64,000 nucleotides of DNA from Anaerolineae bacterium (GCA_023384415.1 JAHDWJ010000006.1:41162-105161); one strand, 5' to 3'. Numbered from the stretch's first letter, positions 35,386 through 43,496 are shown. Notes: generated by a model from the letters alone, not told the origin. A program made the numbers and translations.

Positions 35386-37085
35386 CGTGCGGCCGCAATC
35401 TCCGCCTGCAAGCGAATATTATCTGGGGGTACGTCTAACATGACCACCAGTTCAGCCATGAGTTCGGAAAAGACCGGGGCCGCCGTTTGTGACCCCCAAC
35501 GGGCACTGGTTGGCCGGTTGAGAATGACAAACACCAGCAGTTCTGGATCATCGGCCGGGGCCCAGCCGATAAAGCTGGCAACTACATCAATAGGGTGGTA
35601 AATGCCATTTTCCGGGATTTGCGCTGTGCCTGATTTCCCGGCAATCGTATATCCATCTACCAGGGCGGCATCCAACCCTCGCGCCACCACCGTTACCGAC
35701 ATACTAGAAAGGGTGCGGGCCGTTTCCGCCGAGATGGGGCGGCTGAGGATGGCCGGCTGGTGAACGAAAATTTCCCCTTGGGCGGTGTGCCGCTCCTGTA
35801 CCAGATACGGCTGCATTCTGACCCCACCGTTGGCAATGGCCGAGACCGCGCTGATCATTTGCAGCGGGGTGACGGCTAACCCCTGCCCAAAGGAGTTGGT
35901 AGCGATTTCCGCTTCTGTCCACAACGCGCTGCCGGGATGGTTCATTACCCCGGCGGCCTCAGCCATTAAATCAATGCCTGTTGGCCGGCCGAAACCAAAA
36001 TTGTCTAGATAACTGTAAAACTGGTCTGGCCCCAGCCAGGTGGCGATGGTGGCCGCTCCGACATTTAAGGAGTTGACCAGCAAGTTGGTCATATCGGTCT
36101 GGCCGTAAGCCCCGCGGCTCCAATTGTAAATTTGCGCCCCGCCTATCTGGATGACGCCGCTATCATAGTAGGTGGTATTGGGGGTGACGATGCCCGCATC
36201 GAGCGCGGCCGCCATCGTAATCAGCTTCATTACTGACCCTGGCTCAAACTGTTTGCTGGTGGCCGGGTTCAAGAAAACAGAGGCATCAGTCACCTGGTAA
36301 TACACATTGGGGTCAAAACAAGGGGTGCTGGCCATGGCTAAAATTGCCCCGGTGCGTGGGTCCATGACAATAATGGTGCCATCTCTCGCCCCATGTTCGG
36401 CGATGGCCCGACGCAGCCGCTGCTCCACCATGTACTGCACTGAGCGGTCAATGGTTAGTACCAGGCTGTCCCCTTCGCGGGCAATCACTTCCGGCTGCTC
36501 AGTGAGGGGGGAGATGTTGACCAATGCGCTGGCGGCTTCTCCAGCCAATTCGCTCTGGTAATACCCCTCAACGCCAGAGCTGCCCAGGCCGTCAAAGGTG
36601 GTGTACCCCAAAACATGGCACAGCAGCTGCCCCTGGGGGTAAATACGCCGGGGTACTGGCTCAATCTGTAATCCTTGACGCTCATAATTGAGGGCACGAA
36701 TTGCTTCGGCTACCTGGGGGGTGACGCGGCCGGCCAGCAGCTCATAAGGCCGCCCCGAGGTGAGTTTGTCTAGCAGCTCGTAGCGGGGGACATTCAGGTA
36801 CGGTGCCAGGGTGGTGGCCATCTCATTGGCGTTTAGCACCAGGTTGGGCGAGACACCGATCTGGTAATCGCTGGAGTTAGCGGCCAGGACGGCTCCATTG
36901 CGATCATAAATGATGCCCCTGTTAGGTTGGGCCTGCACCTGGAGTACCTGCATCCTGGCTCCCTGGGCCGCCCATTCCGGTCCCTGGACGATCTGAAAGG
37001 CAACAAGCCGCCCCACGATGACGAGGGCGGCGAAGCCAATGCTGATGATGACTATCCATAATCGTTGGTTTTGTTCAACGTTCAC
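35367..37085 (-). CDS. ftsI: Division transpeptidase FtsI (class B PBP)
   Basis: Penicillin-binding protein of 572 residues that cross-links septal peptidoglycan. A membrane anchor (IVIISIGFAALVIVGRLVA) is followed by the pedestal domain (RGIIYDRNGAVLAANSSDYQI) and the transpeptidase domain with SxxK in EPGSVMKL, SxN in VNSLNVG and KSGTAQ (KTG motif). The ORF extends to 37322, but that leader is Pro-rich shadow sequence of the upstream gene. The GTG at 37085 overlaps the end of the ftsL-like gene by 11 nt and is preceded by a G-rich site. Confidence 0.94.
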   Translation of the reverse strand: MNVEQNQRLWIVIISIGFAALVIVGRLVAFQIVQGPEWAAQGARMQVLQVQAQPNRGIIYDRNGAVLAANSSDYQIGVSPNLVLNANEMATTLAPYLNVPRYELLDKLTSGRPYELLAGRVTPQVAEAIRALNYERQGLQIEPVPRRIYPQGQLLCHVLGYTTFDGLGSSGVEGYYQSELAGEAASALVNISPLTEQPEVIAREGDSLVLTIDRSVQYMVEQRLRRAIAEHGARDGTIIVMDPRTGAILAMASTPCFDPNVYYQVTDASVFLNPATSKQFEPGSVMKLITMAAALDAGIVTPNTTYYDSGVIQIGGAQIYNWSRGAYGQTDMTNLLVNSLNVGAATIATWLGPDQFYSYLDNFGFGRPTGIDLMAEAAGVMNHPGSALWTEAEIATNSFGQGLAVTPLQMISAVSAIANGGVRMQPYLVQERHTAQGEIFVHQPAILSRPISAETARTLSSMSVTVVARGLDAALVDGYTIAGKSGTAQIPENGIYHPIDVVASFIGWAPADDPELLVFVILNRPTSARWGSQTAAPVFSELMAELVVMLDVPPDNIRLQAEIAAARSRTED

Positions 37086-37575
37086 TAGATTCCCCCTGTA
37101 TGAGTCCGGCGACATACTCTTTGACGGCGTACCAGAGGGCTTCCTGAATCGTCTCAATCGGTTCAGGGGTGGGGATGACCTCTGGGGGTGGGGTGGCGAT
37201 GGGGGGGGCGCCGGTTGGGTAATCGGGCACGACCAGGTATTCGATGTTGTCGGGGCGGGCGGGGATGAAGCCAAGTGCGGCCGCCCGCTCTTGCAATCGT
37301 GGGAGGGCCTGGGCTTCGGCAATTTGCCGCTCCAGGGTGGCGTTCTCCCGCTTAATATCCGTCAGATCCCCTTGTAAAAGCTGTACCCGGCGGCCGGTGG
37401 CGGCAATCCGGCTGGTCTGGGTCAAATAAATCGCCCCCAACAAGGCGATCAAAATGATAATAATGCCCCAACCCAAAGCCGCCTGGGCTTCCGTGAGCCA
37501 GATAAGGTTCCGTGCCCGCTGCCTAAAGGAGCGGGAAGGGCGGGGGGTGGTGGGTGGGGTCATAGCGTCTTGCAT
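37075..37575 (-). CDS. ftsL: FtsL/DivIC-like septum formation protein
   Basis: Bitopic protein of 166 residues. A membrane helix (WGIIIILIALLGAIYL) is followed by a coiled-coil region (VQLLQGDLTDIKRENATLERQIAEAQAL) and the DivIC-like motif RAAALGFIPARPDNIEYLVV. The Pro-rich segment after residue 120 is longer than usual. It would form a complex with FtsQ and bridge to FtsW-FtsI. Position between rsmH and ftsI is where ftsL normally sits. Confidence 0.82.
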   Translation of the reverse strand: MQDAMTPPTTPRPSRSFRQRARNLIWLTEAQAALGWGIIIILIALLGAIYLTQTSRIAATGRRVQLLQGDLTDIKRENATLERQIAEAQALPRLQERAAALGFIPARPDNIEYLVVPDYPTGAPPIATPPPEVIPTPEPIETIQEALWYAVKEYVAGLIQGESSER

Positions 37576-37585
37576 AATGGCTATT

Positions 37586-37672
37586 AGGACTTATGAGGTA
37601 TGCGGTATGCGGTATGAGGTATTAGGTGATCTGTTTTCATCCTTCATCCCTCATCCTTCATAATTTCTCTCC
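37586..37672. repeat. Heptamer repeats between ftsL and rsmH
   Basis: GGTATGC GGTATGC GGTATGA GGTATTA (7-nt period, 37597-37624) and CATCCTT CATCCCT CATCCTT (37639-37659), abutting the rsmH stop. Confidence 0.8.
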
Positions 37673-38578
37673 TGCTCGCAGTTTGGCACTTCGGCTGCGG
37701 GGGTTTTGGGCGATTTCGGCCGCGCTGGCGGTGATCGGCTTGCTGGTAATGAGGCGCAGGGCCGGGCTGACGGGTTGGTAACGGTGGTACGGATCGTTGG
37801 GAGTGGCGGCCCGGTTTGCACTCTGTTGGCGTAAGAACTGTTTGACCATCCGGTCTTCTAAGGAATGGAAGCTGATGATGGCGATGCGGCCGCCTGGTTT
37901 CAGCAGCTTGATCCCCTCTGGCAGGACACGGGCCAACGCGCCTAACTCATCATTGACGGCAATCCGCAGAGCCTGGAACACCTGGGTAGCCGGGTGGATG
38001 GTCGAGCGACCAGGGGGCCGTTTCACCAGCCCGGCCACCAGATCGGCCAACTGCCGGGTTGTCTGGATAGGGCGGGCCTGGATGATCGCCTGGGCAATTT
38101 TGCGGCCGCGTCGCTCTTCTCCGTACTGCCAAAAAATATCCGCCAGTTCTATTTCGCTTAAATTGTTAACTAAATCGGCCGCGCCAGGTCCCTGAGTTGG
38201 GTTGAAACGCATGTCTAGCGGAGCGTCAAAACGAAAGGAAAACCCCCGCTCCTGGCTGTCTAACTGCCGGGATGACAGCCCCAGGTCGAGCAAAATCCCA
38301 TCTACCTGGTCAAACCTATACTGGGGCGCCACCGTGCCCAGGTCGGCAAAATTGTGGTTGACCAGGGTGAGCCGGTCGCCGTACCCATGCAGCCGTTCGG
38401 CCACGAAACGGATGGCCTCGGGGTCCCGGTCAAAGGCGAGAACGCGGGTATCGGGCGCGGCCGCGAGCAGCCCTTCCGTATGCCCCCCAGCCCCCAGGGT
38501 GCCATCAATAAACAACGTCCCCGGCTGTGGCTGGAGTATGTCTAAAACTTCCTGGTAAAGTACGGGGATGTGGGGCAT
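37658..38578 (-). CDS. rsmH: 16S rRNA (cytosine1402-N4)-methyltransferase RsmH
   Basis: SAM methyltransferase of 306 residues acting on C1402 of 16S rRNA. HIPVLYQEVLDIL, DGTLGAGGHTEGLL (SAM motif I), ILLDLGLSSRQLD, RGFSFRFDAPLDMRFNP, ARPIQTTRQLADLV, ALRIAVNDELGAL and IISFHSLEDRMVKQF are diagnostic. The ATG at 38578 is the family start; the ORF upstream to 38605 is not conserved. Second gene of the dcw cluster, after mraZ. Confidence 0.97.
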   Translation of the reverse strand: MPHIPVLYQEVLDILQPQPGTLFIDGTLGAGGHTEGLLAAAPDTRVLAFDRDPEAIRFVAERLHGYGDRLTLVNHNFADLGTVAPQYRFDQVDGILLDLGLSSRQLDSQERGFSFRFDAPLDMRFNPTQGPGAADLVNNLSEIELADIFWQYGEERRGRKIAQAIIQARPIQTTRQLADLVAGLVKRPPGRSTIHPATQVFQALRIAVNDELGALARVLPEGIKLLKPGGRIAIISFHSLEDRMVKQFLRQQSANRAATPNDPYHRYQPVSPALRLITSKPITASAAEIAQNPRSRSAKLRAGEKL

Positions 38579-38597
38579 GGTATACCTGTTAGCCCAC

Positions 38598-38627
38598 CCT
38601 CTCAATCTCTCAATTCAGAGATTGAGA
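38598..38627. repeat. 12-bp hairpin of heptamer type between mraZ and rsmH
   Basis: CTCTCAATCTCT and AGAGATTGAGAG with a 6-nt loop, made of the same words as the repeats in murC. It may act as a partial terminator or as an RNA stabiliser inside the operon. Confidence 0.75.
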
Positions 38628-38636
38628 GATTTGAGA

Positions 38637-39062
38637 TTAAATCCCCAAATCATCCCACCGGGCGGCGTCTTCGTTGCTTTCGGCGGTCTGGCGCACTGTG
38701 GCCCAGGTATCAGTGCCCCAGATTTCCATGTAGTTGTACATGCCGGCGATGACCACATCCCCATTGATCCCGGCAAATTCGCGCAAATAGGGGGGGACGA
38801 GGATACGCCCCTGACGGTCAGGCATGAGGTCTACTGCGGCCGCGAACAGCCGCCGCCGGAACTCGCGCACATCCTGGTCTGAGAGTGGTTTAGCCATGAT
38901 TTTCTGGGCCAATATCTCCCACTCCCCGGCTGGGAAGGCGATCAAATTTTGCTCAAATCCCCGCGTCACCACCACTCCCCCGGCCAGGTCAGCCCGGTAT
39001 TTCGACGGAATGGTTAGCCGCCCTTTATCGTCAATGGTGTGGTAGTAAGTGCCGAGAAACAT
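38637..39062 (-). CDS. mraZ: Transcriptional regulator MraZ
   Basis: DNA-binding protein of 141 residues, AbrB/MraZ fold, first gene of the dcw cluster. Two copies of the SpoVT-AbrB-like half are seen: TYYHTIDDKGRLTIPSKYRADL and AVDLMPDRQGRILVPPYLREFAGI, each with the D..GR..(I/V)P motif. It is known to repress its own operon by binding direct TGGG repeats. ATG at 39062; the ORF start at 39092 is not conserved. Operator found at 39235-39278. One GCGGCCGC copy (38836) encodes part of FAAAVD. Confidence 0.96.
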   Translation of the reverse strand: MFLGTYYHTIDDKGRLTIPSKYRADLAGGVVVTRGFEQNLIAFPAGEWEILAQKIMAKPLSDQDVREFRRRLFAAAVDLMPDRQGRILVPPYLREFAGINGDVVIAGMYNYMEIWGTDTWATVRQTAESNEDAARWDDLGI

Positions 39063-39234
39063 GGTAATCAGTGAGCCGTTAAAGAGGAACACGGATGAAC
39101 AGGATTGGCGAATTGGGTTCTGGTTATCCGTTAGTTCTGCTCATTTGCGTTCTTTTCATCAGTGGTTCAAATCTCTAAAAATAGAACATTTGTTTCAATT
39201 GCTCCATTTTACGCTATTTTTCAAGGGTTTGCTG

Positions 39235-39278
39235 TCCACAATGCCCCATTTTAACCCATTTTGCCCCACAATGTCCCA
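39235..39278 (-). promoter_or_regulatory. MraZ operator: five TGGG-type repeats at exact 10-bp spacing
   Basis: On the minus strand, TGGG occurs at 39275-39278, 39265-39268, 39255-39258 and 39245-39248, with a degenerate TGGA at 39235-39238. This matches the MraZ box known from E. coli (TGGGN repeats separated by 5 nt). It starts directly after the -10 element of the putative mraZ promoter, about 200 bp upstream of the mraZ ATG. Confidence 0.88.
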
Positions 39279-39279
39279 C

Positions 39280-39308
39280 AGTATACACCACTCGCCCCAT
39301 TTTGGGAA
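39280..39308 (-). promoter_or_regulatory. Putative promoter of the dcw operon
   Basis: On the minus strand: TTCCCA (39308-39303), 17-nt spacer, TATACT (39285-39280). The first MraZ box begins 1 bp downstream, so bound MraZ would block the start site. Confidence 0.65.
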
Positions 39309-39489
39309 GGTACAAAGGCAAAATTTTTAGGTTGACCTTCACGGCCGCGGCCGCCAGGCTGGTATACTCGTGGGCAAAAGGAACAAAACAGTACCATTTT
39401 CTGGTATGGTTCACCGGGGAAGGAACACGGACGAGCGGGATGAACGGATGGGGGGTGTCCAATCTGCCAATCCTGCCAATCCGTATCCC

Positions 39490-39650
39490 CGACAAAACCA
39501 CCTTACGCAGGCCAATGCTGTTGGCGTAACGGACATGGTTGACCCATCCCTGGACCGAGGCATTTAACTGTTCCAGGGTAATTATTCCATTCCTATACGC
39601 TTCCACCAGCAATGAGCCTTGCGGAGGTTATGTCGGAGATACTGACCAGG
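39490..39650 (-). pseudogene. C-terminal remnant of a group II/DGR-type reverse transcriptase
   Basis: The minus-strand frame reads [26 protein letters not shown] followed by [17 protein letters not shown]. This matches the extreme C terminus of bacterial RNA-directed DNA polymerases, which typically end with a (S)(V/L)xGWxxHxxxAxT-type segment. A second frame just upstream (about 39615-39650) reads [10 protein letters not shown], which would precede it, so a frameshift is present. Nothing else of the RT remains. A GCGGCCGC copy (39347) lies between this and the MraZ operator. Confidence 0.55.
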
Positions 39651-39683
39651 GGAAAATTTTGGAAGGTTGAACGGTTATTCGAC

Positions 39684-40775
39684 TCAGGTTAGTTCATCGT
39701 CATATTCATACACCCCATCATCATATTCATAATCGGCCTCATTTTGCCGGGGGTAGAGCAGCCACCAGGCCAGGCCAATGACAATGAGAGGCAGGCTGGC
39801 GGCTAACATGAAGGCCGCCTGGAGCCGGACGCGGAAGAACCAAAGCTGGGTGATGATGGTGATGAAGCTGGTGAGCAAGGAGCGCAGCAGGGTGTCGGCC
39901 TCGGGGGGGAGCAGGAAGGATGAGGAGACAAGGAGACGGGGGGAGAGGGAGAAGAGGAAGGTGAAGGCCAGAGTGAGGAGCGCGGCCGCGGCCATCGGCC
40001 AACCCCACCAATTGCCAAAACTCCCCGGGGAGCGTACCACCAGGAGCAGGATAAAAAATAGGCAGCCCAAGGGGATGAGCCAGAGCAGCCAGGAGCCGGT
40101 TTGCAGCCGCTGTAACGTCTGGCGCAGCTGCTGTAACTGCTGGAGCAGGGCCGGGTTGGTGCCGCTGATTTCTAACACATTGACCTCAATGGCCTGGGCC
40201 TCACCGATGAGTTGGGGGTTGTTGTCCAGAATGGTGGTGAGGTTGCGGTGGATGATCGCGGCCGCGTCCCCCACATTCACCCCCTCGGGCAAACAGCTGA
40301 TCACCGTCAGGTTGGTGGGATCAATTGGCAGTTGGCCGGGGGGGCAGGGGGGAAAGCTCTCGACGGCGGTGACAATCGCCTGCGCTCCCACCTCACTGCG
40401 AAATCGCTCAAACAGGGGGGCGGTATCAATGGTCAGGGTTAGTTTGGCCGGGTCGCCCGTCTCCAGGTAATCAAACAGGGCATCTACCACCAGGTTGGTT
40501 TGCTCCTCAATCCATTGGGGCGGGATAGCTGCTTCCAGGGTGTTGTTGATGAGGGCCGGGTTGATCCCTTCTACCCCGATTCCCTGTTGGTTGGCCAGTT
40601 GGGTGAGGGTGAGTGCGGCCGCGTCCACGGCCATCTGGCGCAAATCAGTCTGCTGCAACGCCTGCTTAAACGCTTCCCGGTTGGTAGCCAACTGGGCCAG
40701 GTTAAACGCCAACAGCACCATTGGCGTTGTGAAGATAAAAAAGAGAGCGAAAAGGGTAGCCAGGAATCGGGACAT
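39684..40775 (-). CDS. Multi-pass membrane protein, function unknown
   Basis: Protein of 363 residues. An N-terminal signal-like helix (FLATLFALFFIFTTPMVLLAFNLA), a long extracytoplasmic region of about 200 residues (LQQTDLRQMAVDAAALTLTQ, EQTNLVVDALFDYLETGDP, VESFPPCPPGQLPIDP), then four C-terminal helices (WLLWLIPLGCLFFILLLVV, WPMAAAALLTLAFTFLF, LPLIVIGLAWWLLY) and an acidic tail (DYEYDDGVYEYDDELT). I do not recognise the family. ATG at 40775 is chosen because the ORF upstream consists of heptamer repeats. Confidence 0.75.
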   Translation of the reverse strand: MSRFLATLFALFFIFTTPMVLLAFNLAQLATNREAFKQALQQTDLRQMAVDAAALTLTQLANQQGIGVEGINPALINNTLEAAIPPQWIEEQTNLVVDALFDYLETGDPAKLTLTIDTAPLFERFRSEVGAQAIVTAVESFPPCPPGQLPIDPTNLTVISCLPEGVNVGDAAAIIHRNLTTILDNNPQLIGEAQAIEVNVLEISGTNPALLQQLQQLRQTLQRLQTGSWLLWLIPLGCLFFILLLVVRSPGSFGNWWGWPMAAAALLTLAFTFLFSLSPRLLVSSSFLLPPEADTLLRSLLTSFITIITQLWFFRVRLQAAFMLAASLPLIVIGLAWWLLYPRQNEADYEYDDGVYEYDDELT

Positions 40776-40782
40776 AGGAAGG

Positions 40783-40850
40783 TATGAGTGATGAGGACTG
40801 AGTGATGAGGGGTGAGGACTGAGTAAAAAAACTCGCAAACTCGCCTACTC
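40783..40850. repeat. Heptamer repeats upstream of the membrane protein gene
   Basis: GATGAGGACTGAGTGATGAGG, GGTGAGGACTGAGT, then ACTCGCA AACTCGC (7-nt period). The trmD stop is next to it. Confidence 0.75.
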
Positions 40851-41612
40851 CCCCGCAGCCAACTGGGCTAAAAACCGCTTATCCTCTTCCGTCAAGGGGG
40901 CGGTGAGGAGCAGTTCGGGGCGGCGGTGCCAGGTGCGGCGTAAGGCTTGCTGCCGCCGCCATTGCTCTATTTGCCCCTGGTGCCCAGAGCGGAGCAGGTC
41001 GGGCACGGTCCAGCCGCGAAACGTTTCGGGGCGGGTGTAATGGGGGCCTTCCAGTAAACCGGTGGCATGGCTGTCTGTTGCGGCCGCGCCCTCAGCCCCC
41101 AATACGCCTGGTAATAAACGAGTCACGGCATCCACTACAACCATAGCCGCCAACTCCCCTCCCGTCAACACATAATCACCGATAGAAATTTCATCCGTGA
41201 CCAGATGCTCCCGCACTCGTTCATCAACCCCTTCGTAGCGGCCGCAAATCAGCAGCAGCCGCTCATGTTGGGCTAATTCCTCAGCCACCTTCTGGTTGAA
41301 CAGGCGGCCCTGGGGGGTGAGGAGGATGATTGAGGGATGAGGGATGAGGGATGAGGAATGAAGACGGTTCACGACTAACGGCTCGCCGAGAACAGCTTCG
41401 ACAGCGGCGAAGATGGGTTCTGGTTTGAGGATCATGCCGCCGCCGCCGCCGAACGGGGGGAGATCGGTGATATGGTGCCTGTCCGTTGTATAATCGCGGA
41501 TGTTGTGCAAATGGATGGTGACGCGGCCGCTTTCCTGCGCTCGTTTGAGGATACTTTCATTCAGATAAGCGGAGAACATCTCCGGAAATAAGGTCAGGAT
41601 GTCTATGTGCAT
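40845..41612 (-). CDS. trmD: tRNA (guanine37-N1)-methyltransferase TrmD
   Basis: SPOUT methyltransferase of 255 residues, methylates G37. [82 protein letters not shown] (trefoil knot) and [13 protein letters not shown] are diagnostic. Between [10 protein letters not shown] and IILLTPQ there is an extra [13 protein letters not shown] segment encoded by the heptamer array at 41327-41361. ATG at 41612. Confidence 0.96.
   Translation of the reverse strand: MHIDILTLFPEMFSAYLNESILKRAQESGRVTIHLHNIRDYTTDRHHITDLPPFGGGGGMILKPEPIFAAVEAVLGEPLVVNRLHSSSLIPHPSIILLTPQGRLFNQKVAEELAQHERLLLICGRYEGVDERVREHLVTDEISIGDYVLTGGELAAMVVVDAVTRLLPGVLGAEGAAATDSHATGLLEGPHYTRPETFRGWTVPDLLRSGHQGQIEQWRRQQALRRTWHRRPELLLTAPLTEEDKRFLAQLAAGE
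41327..41361. repeat. Heptamer repeats in frame inside trmD
   Basis: Plus-strand units TGAGGGA TGAGGGA TGAGGGA TGAGGAA TGAAG, i.e. a 7-nt array in the trmD coding sequence, in frame, just before the conserved ILLTPQG motif. Confidence 0.85.
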
Positions 41613-41675
41613 GGTTGGTGGGAATCAGTCGAAACTATTTTCCGGCTATGTTATCATCAACCCCCACAGAACAAA

Positions 41676-41716
41676 ACTTAAAACTCGAAACTAGAAACTC
41701 AAAACTCAAAACTGGA
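41676..41716. repeat. Heptamer repeats before the rmlD-like gene
   Basis: Units AAACTCG AAACTAG AAACTCA AAACTCA AAACTGG, directly followed by the ACACC spacer and the ATG at 41723. The long frame that opens at 41615 would translate them (LETRNSKLKTG). Confidence 0.85.
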
Positions 41717-41722
41717 GACACC

Positions 41723-42568
41723 ATGCGAATTGTGATTACCGGCGGTTTGGGACAGGTGGGGCGGGCATTGCAGGCGGAATTGGCCGGCTACGAGTTGACC
41801 ATTGTGGATTTGCCAGAGGTAGACGTGACGGACCGTGCGGCCGCGTTCCAGGTTATCACCGCTGCCAATCCTGACCTGGTGATTCATTGCGCCGCCTACA
41901 CCAACGTAGATGGATGCGCGAAAGACCCGGCCCTGGCCTACCGGGTCAATGCGCTAGGCAGCCAAAACGTCGCCCTGGCCTGCCAGGCCGTCGGCGCGGA
42001 GATGATGCACATCAGCACCAATGAGGTATTTGCCGGGGATCGGCCTGATGGGTATGAAGAGTGGCGGCCGCTTAACCCGGTCAATCCGTATGGGGCCAGC
42101 AAAGCGGCCGCTGAGTTTATCGTCCGCTCCATCCTGCCCCGCCATTACATCATCCGCATCGCCTGGCTGGTGGCCCCCGGCGGCCGCAACTTCATCCACG
42201 CCATCCTCAAACGGGCACGGGAACAGGGAGAAGTGCGGGTGGTGGTGGATGAGGTAGGCAATCCCACCTACAGCCAGGATTTAGCCCCCGCCCTGCATCA
42301 ACTGTTACAAACCCACCAATACGGCACCTATCACCTGACCAACAGCGGGGCCTGTTCCCGCTGGCAATTTGCTAATGAGATATTGCGCTGTGCCGGGTTA
42401 AGCCACCTCCCCAACCACCCCATCCTGACCCGCGATTACCCCCGCGCCTCAACCCCACCGCCGTATGCCGCCCTGAAAAATGTCGCGGCCGCGTCATTAG
42501 GCATCACCCTACGCCCCTGGCAAGAAGCCGTCCTTGACTATGTGGCGGCCTATGGGGGGGACGGATAA
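41723..42568 (+). CDS. dTDP-4-dehydrorhamnose reductase-like (RmlD/RfbD) SDR protein
   Basis: Extended short-chain dehydrogenase of 281 residues. IVITGGLGQVGRALQAEL (nucleotide binding), HCAAYTNVDGCAKDPALAYRVNALG, HISTNEVFAGDRPDGYEE (the family has S-T-D-Y-V-F; here Asn-Glu replaces Asp-Tyr), PVNPYGASKAAAE (Tyr-Lys active pair) and RIAWLVAPGGRNF are visible. Usual reaction: last step of dTDP-L-rhamnose synthesis; the STNEVF change leaves the exact substrate open. ATG at 41723; earlier in-frame starts lie in repeats. Upstream of glycosyltransferases, consistent with surface glycan synthesis. Confidence 0.85.
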   Translation: MRIVITGGLGQVGRALQAELAGYELTIVDLPEVDVTDRAAAFQVITAANPDLVIHCAAYTNVDGCAKDPALAYRVNALGSQNVALACQAVGAEMMHISTNEVFAGDRPDGYEEWRPLNPVNPYGASKAAAEFIVRSILPRHYIIRIAWLVAPGGRNFIHAILKRAREQGEVRVVVDEVGNPTYSQDLAPALHQLLQTHQYGTYHLTNSGACSRWQFANEILRCAGLSHLPNHPILTRDYPRASTPPPYAALKNVAAASLGITLRPWQEAVLDYVAAYGGDG

Positions 42569-42597
42569 TTGTAACCTGCTTTTCGGCGTGTTATGAT

Positions 42598-42622
42598 CCT
42601 TACTGGACTCAGGCGTTTTTTG
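42598..42622. repeat. Fragment of the CCAGACTCCAG repeat element
   Basis: CTTACTGGACTCAGGCGTTTTTTGAT matches the reverse complement of the right end of the element at 20773-20869 (one short deletion in the terminal repeat). Confidence 0.6.
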
Positions 42623-42682
42623 ATTTTTGCCACGGTAGGGCATTTGCCAAATTGCCCTACATAATCGGCAAAGAGGGCAAAC

Positions 42683-43438
42683 ATGAGCGATTTAACTATT
42701 TCTCCACCTGCAATAGATAATTTTATTGAATATCCCGATGAAGATGGTGAGCCAATGGCCGAGAGTGACTTCCAGCGTAAGGTAATGATATATGCCCTAT
42801 CCGTATTAACGCTTTATTTTCGCCAACAGCCAGACGTATATGTCACCGGCAACATCCTCTTTTATTATGAAGAAGGCAATCCCCAGGCGGTAATATCTCC
42901 AGATGTCATGGTTATTATGGGGGTAGAGAAAAAGGATCGCCGCAAATATATGCTTTGGGAAGATCAGCAGGTCCCCCAATTTGTGCTGGAAGTGACCTCT
43001 AAGAGTACCCGCCGCAAAGACCAAAACTTCAAAAAACGATTGTACGCCGAGTTAGGGATCACTGAATATTTCCTCTTTGATCCTACCGGGGATTATCTTG
43101 AACCCAAACTCCAGGGGTTTCGCCTGCAAAACGGCCGTTATGAACCGATTCCTGGCTTTAGCAGCCCCAATCCGTATGGGGGGTATGCCGTGTACAGCCG
43201 GGTGTTGGCCCTCGATCTGTTTATCGCCTGGGATGGCTGGCTGCGCTTCCTGGACCCCGAAGAAGAGCGGCTGCTAACGGACTTGGAAGAGACGATGGAT
43301 CGCGCTTTAGAAGCAGAAGCCAGGGCCGAGGCAGAAGCGGCCGCACGGCAGGCCGCCGAACGTGAAGCGGAAACCCTCAAAGCGTTGGTAGCTGAACTTC
43401 AGGCCCAATTGAACCTGCCAGACTCTGGCCAAAATTGA
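42683..43438 (+). CDS. Uma2-family (DUF820) endonuclease-like protein
   Basis: Protein of 251 residues of the Uma2 family (PD-(D/E)xK fold; function in bacteria unknown). YFRQQPDVYVTGNILFYYEEG, AVISPDVMVIMGVEKK, PQFVLEVTSKSTRRKDQNFKK and LGITEYFLFDPTGDYL carry the D...ExxS-type core. A C-terminal coiled coil of about 50 residues (EEERLLTDLEETMDRALEAE...) follows. The last residues (DSGQN) and stop codon come from the start of a repeat element (43421-43496). A decayed relative lies at 5385-5678. Confidence 0.85.
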   Translation: MSDLTISPPAIDNFIEYPDEDGEPMAESDFQRKVMIYALSVLTLYFRQQPDVYVTGNILFYYEEGNPQAVISPDVMVIMGVEKKDRRKYMLWEDQQVPQFVLEVTSKSTRRKDQNFKKRLYAELGITEYFLFDPTGDYLEPKLQGFRLQNGRYEPIPGFSSPNPYGGYAVYSRVLALDLFIAWDGWLRFLDPEEERLLTDLEETMDRALEAEARAEAEAAARQAAEREAETLKALVAELQAQLNLPDSGQN

Positions 43439-43496
43439 TTTCACCCGTAGCAATAACCAATACACCAATACCAGATCAAAAAATGCCAGACTCCAG
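43421..43496. repeat. Repeat element with inverted ends (copy B)
   Basis: GACTCTGGC (43421-43429) and GCCAGACTCCAG (43485-43496) enclose AAAATTGATTTCACC, ACCAATACACCAATA and GATCAAAAAATG. It is about 20 bp shorter inside than copy A at 20773-20869. It overlaps the 3' end of the Uma2 gene. Confidence 0.75.

Noticed and set aside
37086..37322. 79-residue Pro-rich extension of FtsI
   Set aside because: It is the ftsL-like gene read in another frame; the GTG at 37085 fits the conserved membrane anchor.
39778..40470. 230-residue frame opposite the membrane protein gene
   Set aside because: Ser/Arg-rich shadow. The minus-strand frame has coherent membrane helices.
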